Shown here in pieces: positions 11,669-21,844 of a stretch of DNA of 64,000 bases. The notes under the pieces were generated by a model. The model was not told the DNA's origin, ran no database searches, and was given only the letters and a program-made list of their open reading frames with translations. Position 1 is the stretch's first letter, and every line of letters begins with the position of its first letter. The DNA comes from Diospyros lotus (Eukaryota; Streptophyta; Magnoliopsida; Ericales; Ebenaceae): assembly GCF_014633365.1 (NCBI RefSeq), contig NC_068345.1, forward strand, positions 15,756,058-15,820,057, given 5' to 3'. Made by a program: the position numbers and the translations under genes.

Positions 11669-12892
11669 TGTAATACTTGAAAATTTTATGGACTTAAGTG
11701 TAATTTTTTAAAGTTATAATGGTAAGAGTATAATTTTTCAAAGTCATGGGGACTAAGTATAAATTTTTTGAACCTGAGGACTTGAGGGTAAGGGGCCAAA
11801 GTGTTAGAGAATGAAAAAAGAAAGACCAAATGGCAAAGATTGTAGTGTGAACACTGCAAAGATCGGTAGCCATAGTGCGATCGCTGGCCATCGGTGTCAA
11901 ATCATCGATCAAAGAATGGGGTAGGCCATCATGGCCTAAGGGATGAGTTCAGGGCTATGAAACGATCCAATTGGCAGGAAATTTAGGTGGAAATGGCTAT
12001 AAATAGCCGAGCGTGAGGCTAAGGGTTTCTTAAAATTAAATTATGTTATTGTACCTCTCATTTTCTCTCTGAGAGAGCTCTTGCTAAGAGGGTTCTCTTG
12101 GAGAGAGAAGCTATTAGGGAGAAGGTTATAGAGGCCTTTCAATGGCTTTCGGTAGGTTCTCTTCAAAAGCCTCTTGGAGGAGCCTTTCCGAGAGGCTTTT
12201 CTCTCAGGAAGTCTTTTTTAGCAGCCTCTCCGAGAAGCCAACAAGGCATTGTACACGTGTCCCAATCAATTATTGAGACCTAGATTTCTATAAAAGGCAA
12301 GACACAACATGATTAGCGAGATCAAAAAATCTGGCAATCCCTCTAGATTTTTTCAAATTTCCCTTTCCGAAATCCTCTTCATTTCTTTTCGCAACCTTTT
12401 CTTTTCCTGCATATTGACTTGACCATCAGAGGGTCTTTGCGATAAATCCTTTCGACAAGCCGTCTAATCTTTATTGCATGCTACAGTTCTTCCAGAAGCT
12501 GAACCAAGTTCATCTTTGTTCGTCCGAGAGAATCCCAGTTTTCCCCGAGGCCCTTAAAACACCTTCCTGAAAGAGACCCTTTCTCTTTTTGGAAGCCAAT
12601 CGATTCCTTTTTGAGGGGTTTATCAGACCCTTTCCGAGAGCCTCCTACCGAATCCAGGCTCTTGCCCAATCGTCCATTTTCGAGAGATGTTACCTCTTAG
12701 TAGGGTTTACCTTTCTCTGAGAGACGCCTCCTCTCTGACCCAGCCTTTTCGTATCTCATTTCTCTTGGGAAGCCCTCTCTCCGAGAGAGCTCTTTTAGTG
12801 GTTGTACTTTCGAACATCGATATCTTACTCGGCTTCAAATGATGGTTTCCCTCACTCTAAAGAAGTTTCTATTGTTGTATTTTTGGCAACAA
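11669..12892 (+). repeat. LTR-like 5' region of the second gypsy element, possibly two LTRs fused
   Basis: It opens with TGTAATACTTGAAAATTTTA, close to the opening of the solo LTR at 33347. It has two separate core promoters, TATAAATAG at about 11998 and TATAAAAGG at 12289, which is one more than a single LTR needs. The stretch from about 12060 to 12800 is crowded with CCGAGAG/CTCTCGG-like motifs. I suspect a truncated LTR (11669 to about 12090) next to the true LTR of this element, but I cannot place the join. Confidence 0.45.
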
Positions 12893-12912
12893 CAATTTGA
12901 CACCGTTTATGA
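12893..12912 (+). other. primer-binding site of the second gypsy element
   Basis: The sequence TTTGACACCGTTTATGAGAA, followed by ATCG, matches the usual Tat-type site (TTGGCGCCGTCTGTGGGAA) with transition-like changes. It marks the end of the 5' LTR. Confidence 0.5.
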
Positions 12913-13249
12913 GAAATCGACAAAAAGCTAAGATGAACAGAAACACTAGATCGATCAGCTTGGGATTCAAGCTGCCCCAACTTCTTGTTTATTTTAGGAA
13001 AGAAGGCCCAGAGAGGCATTTGTAGCGTTTTGTGTCCATGGCAGTACTACACGGCTAGAATGAGGTAACCAAATGCCGAGCCTTCCCTCTCTCTCTAGCG
13101 GGGCAGGCTTAATAGTGGTTCACGGATTTGCCAGTAGGGCACATACGATCATTTGGGTAATTGAAGAAGAAATTTTTGGAGGCATTCTTGGCCTACGTGC
13201 CAAAGAAAAAAATGCGATGTACTTGATGAGCCTACAATAGAAGCCTAGC

Positions 13250-13760
13250 GAGCAATTGGAGCAATATATAGAGCGATTTAGGGTAGCTACTCAAGAAGTG
13301 AGGGATCTCCCGGTCGGGCTGGCAGCATCGGTCTTACTTAATAGGACTACTTGCACACCGCTTAGAAAATCCCTCGCCTTTTCTAAGCCAAGCTCTATGA
13401 CCAACTTATTCGTCCAAGCAAAGCAATTTATCGTCCAGATAAAGATTTTGGATGCTTGGGAGACAAAAAGAAGAGGAAAACCAAAGGACTTAGAGTCCAA
13501 CTGGGGGACTAAAATGTAGAGAAGGGAGGAACCCTCAAAGATGTAGTTCCAAAGCTTCACTCCCCTTAATGAGCCCAGGGCGGTGATCCTTTTCTCCATT
13601 ATGTACACGGGGCACATCAACTTTCCTTTTAACTTTAAGGAGCCCCTGGGGAGAAATATGGAAGCCTTTTGCAAGTTTCACGAGTCCCTAGGCCATAGTA
13701 CAGAGCAATGCTAGGAGTACGTAACCAGATTGAGCAGCTGATCAGACAGGGGAAGCTTGA
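13250..13760 (+). pseudogene. gag remnant of the second gypsy element
   Basis: The part readable at 13256-13519 (EQYIERFRVATQEVRDLP...) is the C-terminal half of a gag core. It is followed by the zinc-knuckle-like FCKFHESLGHSTEQC near 13665-13715, which ends in a stop codon. Upstream, from about 12930, several stops per frame remove the N-terminal half. A gag fragment of the same family lies on the minus strand at 39990-40345. A 12-13-base G run at about 13986 falls just downstream. Confidence 0.65.
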
Positions 13761-14109
13761 TCGATTTATATTGAAAAATTGAAGAACCAATAAGGCAAGG
13801 GAGACGGCCTCAAGAGAGAGAATCAGAGGAGGCCCCCTCGTCCTAGAAATGATGCCCCAAATAGGAGGGATAACCGATAACCCTACCAGGCAGAAGGAGA
13901 AGAAATCCCCAGAAGAGATCAACTAGGTCCGAGTACTAGAACAAGAGACAATGAACCTACCATGGATAGAATCAATGTGATCTTAGGGGGGGGGGGGGAG
14001 AATCTGGCTGGAAACTCTTCTGCAGCCCAGAAAGCTTATGCGCACTAGGCACTACATGTAGACTCGGTGGCAAAGGTACAGGAGAATAAAGATTCCATTG
14101 TTTTCACTG

Positions 14110-15227
14110 CCGAGGACCAAGGCGATGTGTTGTTGATGATCCGTTGGTGATCTCATCCATCATTGCCAAACACCTTGTTGAGCACATTTTGGTGGTTAAT
14201 GGGAGCTCTGTGAATTTACTATATTGGAACAGTTTTAAAAAGGTGCACATGATTGACTCAAGACAGTTACGTCACCACTGTACAGTTTCACGGGGGAAGT
14301 AGTTTCTGTTGTAGGGTCGATCTAGCTTCCTGTCACATTAGGGAGCCACCCCCAAGTGATTATTAGGCAGGCGAACTTTATGGTGGTCAAGACCTTCTCC
14401 CTCGCTTACAACGTGATCTTGGGGCAATCCCTGCTCAACGCTATGAGAGCAATTATTTTGCTAGGATACCTACTGATGAAGTTTCCCACACCCTAGGGGG
14501 TCGGTCAAGTAAGGGGCAGTCAGAAGTAAGTCCGGGTGTGTTATGTGAGCTCCATTAAGCCCGTTAAGGAGAAGAATAAGTTGATTGCCAAAGAGACATT
14601 GATGATTAGCAAACAGACTCTCAACGTTGTTAAATCCCAGCCCGTGGAGACATTTGAGGCAATACCCTTGATGGTGGGTGACAAAGAGAAACTGGTGTAT
14701 GAGGGAATCCAATTGCAGAGTCTAGAAAAAAAAGAAGTTATTGAATGTTTGCGAGCCCATGTAAACATTTTTGCCTTGTCACCTGCCGGCATGCCAGGAA
14801 TTAACCCCGATGTAATCTCTCACCATCTGGATGTACGCCTCGACATGCGACCAATTAAACAGAAGAAAAGACATATTGCACCAGAGCAATTGAGGCATTT
14901 AGAAGAGGAGGTGGAAAAGTTTCTTATAGCTTGTTTTATCAGGAAAGTGCATTACCCGGATTGGTTGGCTAACGTGGTCACGATTAAGAAGGCTAATGGG
15001 AAATGGCGGGTTTGTTTCAACTTTTTTGATCTGAATAAAGCATGTTCGAAGGATTCATACCCGTTCCCCAAGATTGATAGACTTGTCGATGAAGCCTCGG
15101 GATATGCCAGTTGAGATTCTTGGACGCTTTCTCTAGTTAGCATCATATTAGTATGTAGTTACCCGATGCCGAGAAGACTGCATTTATTATAGAGAGAGGG
15201 ACATATTACTATAAGGTGATGCCCTTT
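14110..15227 (+). pseudogene. protease and N-terminal reverse transcriptase, second gypsy element
   Basis: A protease remnant at about 14190-14245 reads LVVNGSSVNLLYW. The catalytic aspartate of the VDxGSS motif is replaced by valine, so it would be inactive. The open part at 14536-15114 is the pol linker and RT fingers: AGMPGINPDVISHHL, a WLANVV segment, NGKWRVCFNFFDLNKA and KDSYPFPKIDRLVD. A stop follows at 15112. The RT is then cut at MPF (15227) by the insertion described next. Confidence 0.8.
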
Positions 15228-15453
15228 TGTAACATCCCACATCAAGTGATAGGAAGGATCAGAACAACTTACCCTGATGAGCCTACGCGAACTTCCCAGG
15301 GGGTCACCCATTCTTGAGTTTTCCCACCTCAAGCATGCTTAACCCGAGAGTTCTTTGCTTACATTCAGCCCAAAAGGTATCCAACTAGTGTTGTTTTATT
15401 CATTTCTTATCCTCGATATATACTACCATTCTCTGGGCTATTGGGGTATTACA
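15228..15453 (-). mobile_element. Cassandra-type solo LTR carrying a 5S rRNA-like segment
   Basis: A 226-bp insert starts TGTAACATCCCACATC and ends GGGGTATTACA. It is flanked by an exact 5-bp duplication CCTTT (15223-15227 and 15454-15458). Read on the minus strand, its middle (about 15291-15355) matches conserved 5S rRNA blocks: GGGTTAAGCATGCTTG and ATGGGTGACCCCCTGGGAAG. A 5S-derived segment within a short TG...CA LTR is the defining feature of Cassandra TRIM elements. Only one LTR is present, so this is a solo LTR. Removing it and one CCTTT joins MPF to GLKNAGATYQRMVNKVF of the reverse transcriptase. Confidence 0.85.
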
Positions 15454-16129
15454 CCTTTGGTTTGAAAAATGCAGGGGCCACGTATCAGCGCATGGTTAAC
15501 AAGGTGTTCAAGGATCTACTTGGAGAAGTGATGGAAGCCTATGTGGATGACATGATTGTTAAGAGTAAACAGGGAGAACGACATTCCGAAAAGTTGGCCA
15601 AGGTTTTCACAATGCTTCGAGAAAACAAAATGCGACTGAATCCTAGCAAGTGTGCTTTTGGGGTGAAATATGGTAAATTTCTAGGTTATATGATCACGCA
15701 CCAGGGTATAGAGGCAAACCCAGAAAAAGTGAAAGTAGTGATTGATATGTTGGCGCCGTCATCAGTTAAAGAGGTGTAGAGGCTGACTGGGTGTTTGACG
15801 ACTTTGAGACGTTTTTTATCCAAGTTCGCTGAACAGAACCTTTCTTTCTTCAAAGTTTTGAGAGGATGGAAGAATTTTCAGTGAACATGGGAATGCGAGA
15901 AAGCCTTTTAAGAGTTGAAGACCTACCTAGAAGAAATACCTTTATTGTCCCATCCAGAAGAAGGAGAGCCTTTATACTTGTATTTGGGGATCAACCACCA
16001 TATGGTCAGTGTAGTATTGATTAAGCGAATGAGACAGGTCAATCAGCCAGTCTATTATGTAAAAATCATTGTAAGGGGCCGAGGAGTGATACCCTTATGT
16101 AGAGAAGGTGGTTTTATCGCTTGTCATGG
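15454..16129 (+). pseudogene. C-terminal RT and start of RNase H, second gypsy element
   Basis: The frame at 15441-15779 carries the RT palm motif YVDD (in MEAYVDDMIVKSK), then a MRLNPSKCAFGV block and GKFLGYMITHQGIEANP thumb sequence. After a stop at 15777 the connection and RNase H region continues (GEPLYLYLGI...PVYYV) with frame shifts. It is cut at 16129 by a CACTA element and resumes at 17460. Confidence 0.8.
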
Positions 16130-17459
16130 CACTACAAAAAAATCGGCATTTAGCGAAAGTTTTTTTCGCATTTAGCGGCAGTTTTTAATCGCCGCTAAGT
16201 GAGCCGTCGCGGAGCGTTTAGCGACGGTTTTCAGCAACTGCTGGAGTAATTGCCGCTAATTATTTTTTTTGCGGCGGTTTAAAACACTACCGTAAAATAA
16301 GTGATTTAGCGACGGTTTTTATAATATTTAGCAGTGGTTTTGAAACCGCTGCAAAAAATTAAAAAAAAATTAAATTTTTATTTTAGCGGAGGTTTCAAAA
16401 CTGTCGCAGAAATTAATAAAAATTAATTTTTTAATTGCTAGGCCTGCGCGCAAGCGTGGCTAGCCTGACTCGCCCCCAGTCGCCCGGGCCTAGCCCGCTT
16501 GCGCGCGCTGGCTCGTGTGCGTGTTTGGCCCTTGCGCGCCACATGACGATACTGAAAATTAAATCCCAGCCTTCCACTCCCCAAGTTTCGAACCCAAGAT
16601 CTCTCCCACGCGCGCATGCGTGAACCAACTGATCTGCGAACCCCCCTTGACATATATGCGCATATATATATTATATACTAATCTAACAACTAATTTTCAA
16701 AATTATATTTTATATTTTTAATTTATATTAAAAACATTTATTAATTGATTATTTTTTAAAAGAATAATGGAATAAATTAAAAATAAATTAATTGATTAAA
16801 AATAAAATAAAGATTTTATATATTTTTTAATAATTATTAAAATTTTATATATTAAAATTTTGTTAAATTTATTTTTATTTTTTTAAATGAAATTTTTAAT
16901 GAATTTTTCTATTAATTTAAATTCAATTTAAAATTTATTTTTAAGATTTTATATTTGTTTTTATTAATTTAATTTTTAATTATTTTCTTAAGCAAAATTT
17001 AATTTTTTAATGAATTTTGCAGCGGTTTATAAAAGCCGCCACAAATGTTAATTTAATTTTAATTTTGAATTATTTAATTTTTTGAATTTAACTGTAGTTT
17101 TTCAAAAATCGTCGCTAAATTTAGTTTTTTAATGAATTTTGTGGCGGTTTTTGAAAACCGTCGCAAATATTATTTTAATTTTAATTTTGAATTATTTAAT
17201 TTTTTAATGAATTTTGTGGCAGTTTTTGAAAAGTGCCGCAAATATTATTTTAATTTTAATTTTGAATTATTTAATTTTTTGAATTTAGCTACAGTTCTCA
17301 TAAATCGCCGTGAAATTGAATTGAATTTTTTAATTATTTTTAAATTTAGCGACGGTTATTCGAAAACCGTCGCAAAATTAAATATGTTACTAAATTTTGT
17401 GGTGGTTTTACGAAACCGCCGCAAAAAAATCGTCGCAAAAAATCAATTTTTTTGTAGTG
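16130..17459. mobile_element. non-autonomous CACTA element, 1330 bp
   Basis: The ends are CACTACAAAAAAA (16130) and TTTTTTTGTAGTG (to 17459), flanked by a 3-bp duplication TGG (16127-16129 and 17460-17462). Both flanks carry many copies of a GCGACGGTTTT...AAAACCGTCGC motif, the kind of subterminal repeats typical of En/Spm elements. No transposase is encoded, and the middle is AT-rich DNA plus a GC-rich segment at 16430-16560. Termini and motifs match those of the larger element at 25320-32340, so it is probably mobilised by the same transposase. Confidence 0.9.
16570..16645 (-). promoter_or_regulatory. tRNA-like / pol III-like box pair inside the small CACTA element
   Basis: Read on the minus strand, GATCAGTTGGTTCACG is followed about 30 bases later by GGGTTCGAAAC. 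The second fits the B-box consensus GWTCRANNC, and the first loosely fits an A box. No cloverleaf closes around them, so I call a promoter-like remnant, not a tRNA. Confidence 0.35.
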
Positions 17460-19167
17460 TGGTAGCCAAGAAGTTGAGACCTTACTTTCAAGCCCTCTTA
17501 GTAACTGTCTTAACAGATTAGCCATTGAGACAAATCCTGCAAAGACTAGAGTGTTCGAGAAGGTTAACTAAATGGGCGGTGGAATTCAGTGAGTATGATA
17601 TCAATTTTGAACCTTGAAGGGCAATGAAGGGGTAGGCACTGACAAATTTTATAGTGGAATGCATTTACCTGCCGATAGTAGAAGACGTTATATGTAAGGA
17701 ATGGATGTTGTTTGTAAACAGGGCATCAAATGCCAAATAAAGTGGTGCAGGAGTAGTGTTGATTTCCCTTGAAAAGGAAGTTTTGGAGTACTCTATACGC
17801 TTCACTTTTCGAAGTTCTAACAACACGATTGAATACGAAGTGTTACTGGCAGGGATAAAGCTGGCTGAAAAATTGGAGGTAACTGATTTAACGGCCCACA
17901 GTGACTCGTAGTTGGTTGTGTAGTAGTTTTAAGGGACCTATGAAGTAAGGGAGATAGTATTGTCCTGATATCTACAGAAAGTAAAAGAGTTGGCACACAA
18001 ATTCAGGCACTTTGAACTAATTCAGATCAATAAGTCCCTCAACCAATATGTTGATTCCTTGTCCAAGCTGGCCCTCCATCGTGATACTCTAGGGTGGTTG
18101 ATTCACATGGAGGTCTTGCAGTAACCAAGCGTAGATGAAAAGGAAGGGGAGATGCATTGCATTGATGTGGCTGATGATTGAAGAACGCTAATACTAAGGT
18201 ACCTACTTGATTAAAAGCTCCCAGAAGCACCTTCAGAGGCCAAGAGGTTAAAGACTAGCGCGGGTCATTTTTCAGTTATTGTCCGAGAGCTGTACAAGAG
18301 AAGGTACTTTGCACCCCTGCTAAATTGTTTGGGGCCTCGAGAAATAGAACAGGTCATGGAAGAAGTGCATGAAAGGGGCTATAGAGAACACCCTCGTGGA
18401 AGAGCATTGGCTGGAAAGATCCTACGTGCCAATTTATTTTGGTCAACCTTGAGACAAGATGCAACTCAAAAAGTGCGGACATGTGATAGGTGCCAAAAGC
18501 ACGCGCCTTTGATAGCACAACCCCTTTCATCGATCTAATCGATATTCCAGCCATTACCATTTACACAATGGGGGTTAGACATTTTGGGCCTGTTTCCAAT
18601 GGTGTCAGTGCAAAGAAAATTTCTGTTGGTGGCTACTGATTACTTTACAAAGTGGGTCCAAGTAGAGCCCTAGCAACCATAATTGAAAAGAAGGTAGAGG
18701 GGATGGTGTCGAAAGATATAATTTATCGGTACGGTATTCCCCAAATTCTCAACACTGACCATGGAACGCAGTTCAACTCTGAAGCTTTTAGGGCCTTTTG
18801 TTAGAGATGGGAGATAAATTTGAGAATAACATTCGTAGCATATCCCCAAGCCAATAGGTAGGCATAGGCAAGCAACAAAACCATCCTGCATGGGTTGAAA
18901 ACCCAATTGAAGAAGGAAAAAGGTTGATGTGCCGATGAACTCCCTACTACTTTATGGGCTTATCACATGACTAGTCGTGTATCTACGGAGGAAACACGTT
19001 TCAGCCTGGTATATGTGACAGATGCCCTTATTCCAGTGGAGGTAGACCTCAGCTCGCCTTGAGTTATGGCTGTCAGTGAAGAAGGGAATTCAGATTGCTT
19101 GAGGGAGAACCTGGATCTGCTAGATGAGTTAAGGGAGAAAGCAGCTACGCAATTGGCGAATGCATGA
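17460..19167 (+). pseudogene. RNase H, second RNase H and integrase of the second gypsy element
   Basis: RNase H resumes with VAKKLRPYFQALLVTVLTD, which joins the frame before the CACTA insertion. A second RNase H-like segment follows (about 17690-18130, with IEYEVLLAGIKLAEKLE and AHSDS). Integrase then starts with a zinc-binding segment (18329-18538: HERGYREHP...CDRCQ). The core follows (WGLDILG, VATDYFTKWVQVEP), with many stops after it. The last readable part, LDLLDELREKAATQLANA, ends at 19165. The C-terminal end and 3' LTR are missing. Confidence 0.75.
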
Positions 19168-19397
19168 GCCAACTCATGAGCTTCTAATCGAGCTTATAAT
19201 CAAGTTAGATTGCGAGCCACTATTCGAGCCATCTTGCGAGCCTATTGAGTCGAACTTTGTTGAGTTCAAGCTCAGCTCGTTAACAAATCGAGCTTCAAAA
19301 TTAGGCTCACGCTCAGCTTATTTAACTTAATGAACGAACTCAAACAAGCTTTTACCGAGTCAAGCCCGAACTGCTCGGCTCATTTGCAACCCTACTA
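19165..19397. mobile_element. hAT-like non-autonomous element, end fragment
   Basis: The right end, in reverse complement, reads TAGGGTTGCAAATGAGCCGAG. The interior is rich in GAGCTCG/CGAGCC-type motifs. Such GAGCCGAGC-rich ends starting with AGGGTTGCAAA are common in plant hAT-type MITEs. The left end is not recognisable as an inverted copy. It sits exactly at the join between the truncated integrase and the resumed outer pol. Confidence 0.5.
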
Positions 19398-21844
19398 TCT
19401 GGTACCTGGTGGTGGATTGTCGGGCGCCATACAATGCGTTCCTAGGCCGACCATCTCTCAACGCTTTAGGCGTAGTAGTATTCACCTCCCATTTAGCCAT
19501 GAAATTCCCGGTATCAAACATCGAGGTTGAGGTTGTCCACGCTGGCCAAAAAGAGGCCCGACAATGTTACCGCGATAGCCTCAAAACCCAGGGCCCTAAG
19601 CCTAGCAAGGACAAGAAGAGAGGTGACGCCTCTGGTAGCAACCAAGCAGCGGGCGTCGACAGCTAGGACCCGCAACACCATGTACATATGGTAGAAGTAG
19701 ACCCATAGAGCGAGCTCTCAGATAGGCATCCCCAACCCACAGAGAACTCCACCCTGTAAGGTTGGGCCCTCGCCCAGAACAGGTCGTCCGTATAGGCTCT
19801 ACGTTACCAAGTGAGCTAAAGGAGAGGCTCATCAACCTATTTCGGCAGAATGCTGACCTCTTTGCTTGGACCCCCGCTGACATGCTCGGAATAGATCCAC
19901 TTGTCATCTGCCATAAGCTGGCGTCGGATCCGGAGGCTAGATCGATAGCCCAGAGGAGGAGAAGACTGGGATAAGAAAGGCGGCGTGCAGCCACCGAGGA
20001 AACAACCAAACTCCTAAAGGCCGGATTCATCAAAGAGGTTCCATACACAACGTGGCTCGCTAACATAGTCATGGTAAAAAAATCCTCAGGAAAGTGGGTA
20101 ATGTGTGTCGACTTCACCGATCTAAACAGAGCGTGCCCAAAGGATTCATACCCACTACCCAACATCGATCGCCTTTTGGATGCGATCTCCAGGTACAGGT
20201 ACTTGAGTTTCATGGACGCTTACTCTGATTACAATCAGATCTGGATGCACCTTGAGGACGAAGAAAAAACCATTCAGACTAAAAAATGCAAGCGTGACAT
20301 ACCAGCGACTATTGAACAAAGTATTCACCAAATAGATTGACTGCAACATCGAAGTCTATGTAGACCACATGGTGGCTAAGACTTTAGAAAAATAGGACCA
20401 CTGCTCGGACCTAACCAAAATCTTCGCACAACTCTGACAGCACAACATGAAGCTTAACCCTGACAAATGCGCCTTCGGGGTGCAAGCCGGTAAGTTTCTG
20501 GGATTCATATTGACCATCCGAGGAATTGAAGCTAACCCTAACAAATGTGAAGCTATCCTCGCAATGCGTAGTCCTGCCAGCCTGAAGGAAGTCCAACAGT
20601 TAACATGCCGAATAACAGTTTTGTCCCACTTCCTCCCGAAGTCGGCCGACCGAGAGAAGCCATTCTTCCAATGCTTAAAGAAGTCAGTCGAGTTCCAGTG
20701 GACAGAAGAATGCAAAGCCGCCTTTTAGGAACTAAAGGCCTTCCTAGCAGCCCCCCATCCTTTCAAGACTAGAACCCAGAGAAGAACTTTCACTCTACCT
20801 CTTCGTCACCGCTAGCACCCTCAGTGTAGTAATAGTCAGGGAGGAAGGAAAAACACAGAGGTCGATATACTTCATTAGCAAAACCTTTCAAGGAGTCGAG
20901 CTGCGATACCAGAAGATCGAGAAGCTAACGCTAGCACTGGTGATGGCAGCCTGAAAGCTCAGGCTATATTTCCAAAGTCATCAGATCACGATCCAGATTG
21001 ATCAACTGATTCAGAAAATACTCCAGAAATCGGAGCTTTCGGGAAGAATGATCGCATGGTCAATAGAGCTTTTTGAATTCGACATATAATACCAGCCAAG
21101 TAAGCACCTCAAATCCCAGGTACTCTCTGATTTTTGTGTTGAACTCTCCCCCCCGGGCCAAACTCGGAGCCCAACCCTTGGATATTATTCATCGACGAAT
21201 CCTCTAACATAAAAGGAAGCAGGGTTGGGATCATCTTGGAAGGACCCTTTGGGCAGATACTCGAACAGTCACTTTGCTTTAACTTCAAGGCAACTAACAA
21301 CCAAGCAGAATATGAGGCTCTTATAGCTGGTTTAAACCTGTCAAAGGAAATCGGAGCATCCCGGTTAGTCGTTAGGAGCGATTCCCAGCTAGTGACCAAC
21401 CAAGTCAAGGGCGAATTTAAGACAAAAGAGCCACAACTTGGCCAATACCTCCACAAGGTTAGAACCCTGGTTGACTCTTTCGACTATTTCCAAATTGAAT
21501 ATATCCCCAGGGAACAAAACACGCAAGCAGATCTGCTCTCAAAACTTGCTAGCACCAAAAAGCCTAGAAACAACCAGTTGGTCATACAAGAGGCCTTGGA
21601 TTTTCCCATCGTCAATCTTCCTGACATACAAACAATAGAAGCGAAGCCCAAATTTTGGGGAACTCATATCATCCAATTCCTACAAAACGGGATGCTCCCT
21701 GCTAACGCCGAAGAAGCTAAGAGACTCAGAAGAAAAGCTTGCTACTTTACCCTACTTGAGAACTAGCTGTACTAAAGAGGTTACTCCATGCCACTTCTCA
21801 AATGTGTCAACCTCGATCAATCGACCTGCATCATGACCAAGATA
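19398..21844 (+). pseudogene. outer gypsy pol: protease end, RT, RNase H, second RNase H
   Basis: It resumes in the protease with IWYLVVDCRAPYNAFLGRP. A pol linker (DLFAWTPADMLGIDP) follows, then RT fingers and palm (20071-20340: SGKWVMCVDFTDLNRACPKD, LSFMDAYSDYNQI). The YVDD box has become YVDH (IEVYVDHMVAK near 20355). The thumb (20447-20728) reads MKLNPDKCAFGV and GIEANPNK. RNase H is decayed (about 20760-21090). The second RNase H (21170-21590) keeps FIDES, NNQAEYEALIAG, VRSDSQLV and DLLSKLAST, and its frame at 21236-21766 is the best preserved in the element. Several in-frame stops and shifts remain. Confidence 0.85.

Larger units (their letters stand above)
11669..19167 (+). mobile_element. 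second Ty3/gypsy Tat-type element, nested in the protease of the first
   Basis: A TG-starting LTR-like region (11669), PBS (12893), decayed gag, protease, RT, two RNase H domains and integrase follow in order on the plus strand. The element lacks its 3' LTR. The integrase C-terminus breaks off at about 19167, where a hAT-like fragment begins. It carries two insertions of its own (15228-15453 and 16130-17459). The second RNase H places it in the Tat group, like its host. Confidence 0.7.

Noticed and set aside
15291..15355. A real 5S rRNA gene
   Set aside because: Only the central 5S-like blocks are present, and they lie inside a TG...CA insert with a 5-bp duplication, so it is the Cassandra LTR.
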